Below, piece by piece: positions 44,788 through 47,582 of a stretch of 47,582 nucleotides of DNA (position 1 is its first letter; each line of letters begins with the position of its first letter). Origin of the DNA: Lentisphaeria bacterium (lineage in GTDB: Bacteria; Verrucomicrobiota; Lentisphaeria; Victivallales; UBA1829). The notes below the pieces were generated by a model. The model saw only the letters and a program-made list of their open reading frames with translations. It ran no database searches and had not been told where the DNA came from. The translations under genes and the position numbers were made by a program. Location of the stretch: assembly GCA_017615635.1 (NCBI GenBank), contig JAFZZR010000181.1:1-47582 (forward strand), given 5' to 3'.

Positions 44788-45896
44788 TGTCTCCGCTGGA
44801 AAAAGCGGAAGCATGTCTCGTTCTTGACCGGGCGGATCTGATCGCTCTCCTTTCGCTTCCTGCCGGGGATGACGCAAACCGTCTGTTCGCCGCCGCCCGG
44901 AAGCGGAGAAATGAGCTGCTGGGGAACAAAGTCTATCTCCGCGGTCTGGTGGAACTGAGCAACGTCTGCGTCAAGAATTGCTGTTACTGCGGGATTCGTC
45001 GGGACAATCACAAAGTCAGACGCTATACCATGTCCGAGGAGGAAATCGTTTCCGGCGCGGTCAAGGCCTGGAAAATGGGACTCGGGTCCGCCGTTCTCCA
45101 GTCGGGCGAACGATCCGATCCCGCCTTCGTCGCCATGATCGAACGGGTCCTGCACCGTATCGTCGCGGAGACCGGCGGTGAACTGGGGATCACCCTGTCA
45201 CTGGGCGAACAGACAGAAGAAACATACCGCCTGTGGCGCGAGGCCGGCGCAAGAAGATACCTCCTGCGGATCGAGGAGGCGGATCCGCTGCTTTACGCAC
45301 AGCTGCATCCCGCGGACCACTCCTGGACCGCCCGGAGGGAATGCCTCCGTCTCCTTCAGAAATGCGGATATCAGACGGGCACCGGCGTCATGTGCGGTCT
45401 GCCCGGCCAGACGGTCGGACATCTGGCGGACGACCTTCTTTTCATGAAGAAGTTCGATACGGACATGATCGGCATGGGACCCTATCTGCCGAATCCCGAT
45501 ACGCCGCTGGCCTCACGGTTCCCCGATTTCGAGGAGAAACGATCCGATCTTCTTTTCCTCGGACTGAAAATGATCGCCTGCGCCCGGCTCCTTATGCCGG
45601 ATGTGAATATCGCCTCCACAACGGCTCTTCAGACCCTCCGCCCGGATGGACGCGAGCTCGGCCTGATGGCCGGCGCCAACGTCATTATGCCCAATATGGG
45701 CGACGGATCCCGAAAAAAAGAATACAGTCTCTACACGGGGAAATCCGACCTGGACGATACCCCGGAAACCGTTCTTGCCCGCCTCACCGCCGCCGTGAGA
45801 TCCACCGGCTGCGAGATCGCGCTCCGCGAATCCGGCGATCCCCGTCATTTCTTTGCGAGGGCAGGGCGGCAGTCCGGACGTCCGAACTCCGCATAG
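44784..45896 (+). CDS. hydE: HydE-like radical SAM enzyme ([FeFe]-hydrogenase H-cluster maturase type)
   Basis: The 370-residue protein starts at the ATG overlapping the panC stop (a second ATG follows at 44787). C62-x3-C66-x2-C69 (CVKNCCYC) is the radical SAM cluster site, followed by GIRRDN and RRYTMSEEEI, strongly like HydE. LQSGERSDPAF, TLSLGEQTEE, RYLLRIEEAD, TGVMCGLPGQT and GPYLPNPDTPL also follow the HydE/BioB-like order, and ANVIMPNMG resembles the HydE C-terminal segment. HydE makes part of the diiron site of [FeFe]-hydrogenase with HydF and HydG; none of these nor a hydrogenase is nearby. A paralogous HydE-like function is possible. Confidence 0.8.
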   Translation: MMSPLEKAEACLVLDRADLIALLSLPAGDDANRLFAAARKRRNELLGNKVYLRGLVELSNVCVKNCCYCGIRRDNHKVRRYTMSEEEIVSGAVKAWKMGLGSAVLQSGERSDPAFVAMIERVLHRIVAETGGELGITLSLGEQTEETYRLWREAGARRYLLRIEEADPLLYAQLHPADHSWTARRECLRLLQKCGYQTGTGVMCGLPGQTVGHLADDLLFMKKFDTDMIGMGPYLPNPDTPLASRFPDFEEKRSDLLFLGLKMIACARLLMPDVNIASTTALQTLRPDGRELGLMAGANVIMPNMGDGSRKKEYSLYTGKSDLDDTPETVLARLTAAVRSTGCEIALRESGDPRHFFARAGRQSGRPNSA

Positions 45897-45932
45897 AGGC
45901 ATCATTGGTATCTCATCGGCGGATTTTTTTTC
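45888..45932 (+). terminator. Possible terminator after the HydE-like gene
   Basis: TCCGC (45888-45892) can pair with GCGGA (45920-45924), followed by eight T; an inner GAG/CTC pair supports the stem. The loop is long, so this is tentative. Confidence 0.45.
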
Positions 45933-45953
45933 AGTTTTTCCCGTTTCTCGCCT

Positions 45954-45980
45954 TGCTTTTTTGCGGGAATGAATTATATT
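45954..45980 (+). promoter_or_regulatory. Predicted promoter of tRNA-Ser
   Basis: TTGCTT (45954-45959), 15 nt, TATATT (45975-45980), 17 nt before the tRNA. Confidence 0.5.
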
Positions 45981-45997
45981 ACTGAATCTGCTTCTGC

Positions 45998-46087
45998 GGA
46001 GAGATGGCCGAGTGGTCGAAGGCGCAGCATTGGAAATGCTGTATAGGGGCAACTCTATCGTGGGTTCAAATCCCACTCTCTCCGCCA
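45998..46087 (+). tRNA. tRNA-Ser (anticodon GGA), CCA encoded
   Basis: Acceptor GGAGAGA (45998-46004) pairs with TCTCTCC (46077-46083); discriminator G then CCA (46085-46087). The anticodon stem CAGCA/TGCTG encloses TTGGAAA, giving anticodon GGA (UCC/UCU serine). A long variable arm (TATAGGGGCAACTCTATC) typical of class II tRNA is followed by the T-arm GTGGG-TTCAAAT-CCCAC. A run of T follows the CCA. Confidence 0.96.
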
Positions 46088-46100
46088 TTTTTTTGGCCTT
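46080..46100 (+). repeat. tRNA 3' end copy of an att-like direct repeat
   Basis: The last bases of tRNA-Ser plus the following T-rich stretch (21 bp) recur at 46918-46938 with 19 of 21 identical positions. The two copies flank the cold-shock/DUF1294 gene, as attL/attR of a tRNA-targeting element would. Confidence 0.55.
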
Positions 46101-46183
46101 TTTCAGGTCAAGCATTGGATTGTTCGTTTTTTTGTCTTAATCTTTTATGTCGTATCGTATAGGGTAATACGGAAGGCTGCACA

Positions 46184-46888
46184 ATGAACAGACGGCAATC
46201 ACAACAATCGGAACGGTTTGACATCACGGAGGAAGCGTCCAGCCGTTTGTGCGGCGTTCTCACGGAATGGAACGATGAAAAAGGATACGGATTCATCACC
46301 CCGAACAATGGAGGACCGAAGGTATTCCTGCATATCACATCGCTTCTGCCAACAGCAAGACGGCCCGTTGCAGGAGAAGTTTTTTTCTACAAATTGACGA
46401 CCGATAACAAGGGGCGTCCCCGCGCCGCTGAGGCGTTTCAGACGGTATATGACGAGCGGCGGGACATCCCGTTTCATCATTCGTTCATTAAGGAATTTGC
46501 CCGTTTCTGGCTGCTTGCTCTGGTATTGCCTCTCATACTCGCGGTCCGGGCTGGCAATCCTGTGCCGGGCCTGATTGCCGCCTTTTTCATAAACAGTCTT
46601 CTTACGGTCCTGTTTTATTGGGAAGACAAATATCTTGCCCAATATAAATATTGGCGCATCCCTGAAAAATACCTCCACATCTGGGAGTTTCTTTGCGGCT
46701 GGCCGGGTGCGTTATACGCACAGCACGCATTCCGGCATAAAAGAAGCAAGACCAGTTACATGATCGTGTTCTGGCTTTGCGTAATCGCGAATATCGCGAT
46801 CCTGTTTCTGCTCTTTTTTCGGGAGGACGCATTGAAAATAGGAAAACCAATTCTTGAGGATTGGTGGAAGAACGTTTCATCAAGGTAG
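46184..46888 (+). CDS. Cold-shock-domain + DUF1294 membrane protein
   Basis: The 234-residue protein has an N-terminal cold-shock-like OB fold (about 20-85) with RNP1-like KGYGFIT at 33-39 and RNP2-like VFLHI at 47-51, then a DUF1294 region with three hydrophobic helices (about 105-125, 127-147, 190-212) and the conserved YWRIPEKYLHIWEFLCGWPGA-type stretch before the last one. This domain pair is known in many bacteria; its role is unsettled (nucleic-acid binding at the membrane). A GGAAGG site precedes the ATG. The gene is visibly more AT-rich than the region to its left and lies between the tRNA and the repeated tRNA end, hinting at acquisition. Confidence 0.85.
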   Translation: MNRRQSQQSERFDITEEASSRLCGVLTEWNDEKGYGFITPNNGGPKVFLHITSLLPTARRPVAGEVFFYKLTTDNKGRPRAAEAFQTVYDERRDIPFHHSFIKEFARFWLLALVLPLILAVRAGNPVPGLIAAFFINSLLTVLFYWEDKYLAQYKYWRIPEKYLHIWEFLCGWPGALYAQHAFRHKRSKTSYMIVFWLCVIANIAILFLLFFREDALKIGKPILEDWWKNVSSR

Positions 46889-46917
46889 GCAGCAGAGAGG
46901 GGGGCGATAACCATACA

Positions 46918-46938
46918 CTCCGCCATTTCTTTTGCCTT
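46918..46938 (+). repeat. Distal copy of the tRNA-Ser 3'-end repeat
   Basis: CTCCGCCATTT followed by C-TTTT-GCCTT; differs from 46080-46100 at two positions. Only the 3' terminal bases of the tRNA are repeated, not the T-arm. Confidence 0.55.
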
Positions 46939-46947
46939 GGCAAAAAA

Positions 46948-47110
46948 CATGAAGCCGTCAGGCTTCACTTCATGATCCGCAGGATTGCTTCATACGGCGC
47001 AAGCCGTGCTTCATTTCCCCGCCTGACGATGAAGCATTGTTCCGCATTCGCTCCACAATATGAAGCCGTTTCACTTTGTTCCACTATGAAGCGCTCGCTT
47101 TGCGAGTGAG
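46948..47110. repeat. Cluster of mini-hairpins delimited by ATGAAG/CTTCAT
   Basis: At least six short units separated by ATGAAGC or GCTTCAT. Perfect or near-perfect stems include GAAGCC/GGCTTC (46951-46966), ACGGC/GCCGT (46994-47007) and CTCGC/GCGAG (47094-47106). Stem sequences differ from unit to unit whereas the ATGAAG-type edges are kept. Spacing is irregular. Confidence 0.7.
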
Positions 47111-47239
47111 GTTATGTTGGCTTTTTACAAACCATATCACCGTGTGTTTGAAACACACTCAGACCGCAAAATCATGTCATGTTTTCATTTTATTCACCTC
47201 CGTTTTATGGTTTTTATGGGATAATATATCCGATATGGG

Positions 47240-47268
47240 TGGACAATTTCTGTCCGGCATGTTATATT
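47240..47268 (+). promoter_or_regulatory. Promoter with palindromic operator of the WYL gene
   Basis: TGGACA (47240-47245), 17 nt, TATATT (47263-47268). GGACA-ATTTC-TGTCC (47241-47255) is a perfect 5-5-5 inverted repeat covering the -35, consistent with autorepression. Confidence 0.6.
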
Positions 47269-47295
47269 ACATTACGATTATCAATGGAGGTGTCT

Positions 47296-47582
47296 ATGGC
47301 TGGCGATATTCCCAAAATGACGAGGCTGATGAAACTGGTGGCGATGCTTCGGAAGAACAGCTATCCCAATCACCGGAAACTGGAGCGGGCTCTGAAAAAT
47401 CTGGACCTGACCAACACCTATTCGATCTCGCAGAAAACCATCCAGCGGGACGTGCAGTATCTGCGCGACATTTACGGCGCACCCATCGCTTTCGACAACG
47501 GCATGCGCGGGTACTATCTGACCGACAAGAACTGGAAGTTCGAGATCCCGCAGCTGGAAGGGGACGAGATGCGCGCCGTCAC
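47296..47582 (+). CDS. WYL-family transcriptional regulator, N-terminal part (3' end outside window)
   Basis: Open from ATG 47296 (GGAGG at 47286-47290) to the edge; 95 codons visible. The product MAGDIPKMTRLMKLVAML... has a DeoR-like winged helix: a first helix with MTRLMKLVAMLRKN, then YSISQKTIQRDVQYLRDIYG (about 43-62), where recognition-helix residues TIQRDVQYLR match WYL/YafY regulators, and the wing FDNGMRGYYLTDK. The WYL effector domain would lie outside. Its promoter has a palindromic operator. WYL proteins often repress phage-defence or mobile-element genes, so what lies to the right would be informative. Confidence 0.85.
   Translation, partial: MAGDIPKMTRLMKLVAMLRKNSYPNHRKLERALKNLDLTNTYSISQKTIQRDVQYLRDIYGAPIAFDNGMRGYYLTDKNWKFEIPQLEGDEMRAV

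Larger units (their letters stand above)
46889..47295. other. 407-nt intergenic region with repeats and hairpins
   Basis: No gene is supported. It contains the second att-like repeat (46918-46938), a mini-hairpin cluster (46948-47110), an isolated palindrome GTGTGTTT-G-AAACACAC (47142-47158) and the WYL promoter/operator (47240-47268). Confidence 0.7.

Noticed and set aside
41167..44877. A 1236-codon open frame on the minus strand across the ABC, hisF and panC genes
   Set aside because: It is antisense to five well-recognised genes; its product is low-complexity (H, D, G, R rich) with no family resemblance. Scarcity of TTA, CTA and TCA codons in the real genes leaves this frame open.
46861..47109. 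82-codon open frame through the hairpin cluster
   Set aside because: Its residues simply translate the repeat edges, it overlaps the end of the DUF1294 gene, and no start signal is present.
46948..47110. CRISPR array
   Set aside because: Only 6-7-bp edges recur, spacing is irregular and the hairpins lie between the edges; no repeat of CRISPR length and no cas genes.

Overview
The window looks like a chromosome segment of a Lentisphaerae bacterium, probably Victivallis-like. The grounds are a set of short-leader pseudopilins, most with the H-X9-DG C-terminal motif, DUF4838-type and other large exported carbohydrate-active proteins, AraC and AraR-like sugar regulators, and a moderately GC-rich coding style that leaves long open antisense frames. 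The assignment rests on gene content only; there is no rRNA in the window.

Layout. Positions 1-28200: a glycan-degradation region read mostly rightwards. It holds a truncated pseudopilin and a 1002-residue DUF4838/CBM protein, a chagasin-like lipoprotein, a GH39-like enzyme, a divergent AraC gene facing a pseudopilin + GH42-like operon, a second divergent AraC gene facing an SGNH hydrolase / CBM-like / large exported enzyme operon, two tandem pseudopilins, and a DUF4838 - pseudopilin - GH106-like operon. A STAS protein and cobalamin-dependent methionine synthase (metH) follow. Positions 28200-36640: leftward genes for an MBL-fold hydrolase and an AraR-like regulator - pseudopilin - giant GH42-like protein - small exported protein operon. 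Positions 36600-45900: a long rightward run with a lactonase-family beta-propeller, a GldG-like exported membrane protein, ABC ATPase and permease, hisF, panC and a HydE-like radical SAM enzyme. Positions 45950-47582: tRNA-Ser(GGA), a more AT-rich cold-shock/DUF1294 gene, an att-like repeat of the tRNA 3' end, a cluster of mini-hairpins, and the start of a WYL regulator running off the edge.

How the parts may work together. Four of the six pseudopilin genes sit directly upstream of a large enzyme gene, in the same direction and 10-71 nt away; the tandem pair precedes another, but that one has its own promoter. The upstream regions of three operons carry tandem direct repeats of about 20-22 bp overlapping the -35 box, the usual arrangement for AraC activators; an AraR-like palindrome overlaps the promoter of the AraR-like operon. 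I infer a set of sugar-responsive cassettes in which each enzyme is made with its own pseudopilin, possibly as an enzyme-specific export or surface-display part of a type II secretion/type IV pilus-like machine. No SusC/SusD pair is seen.
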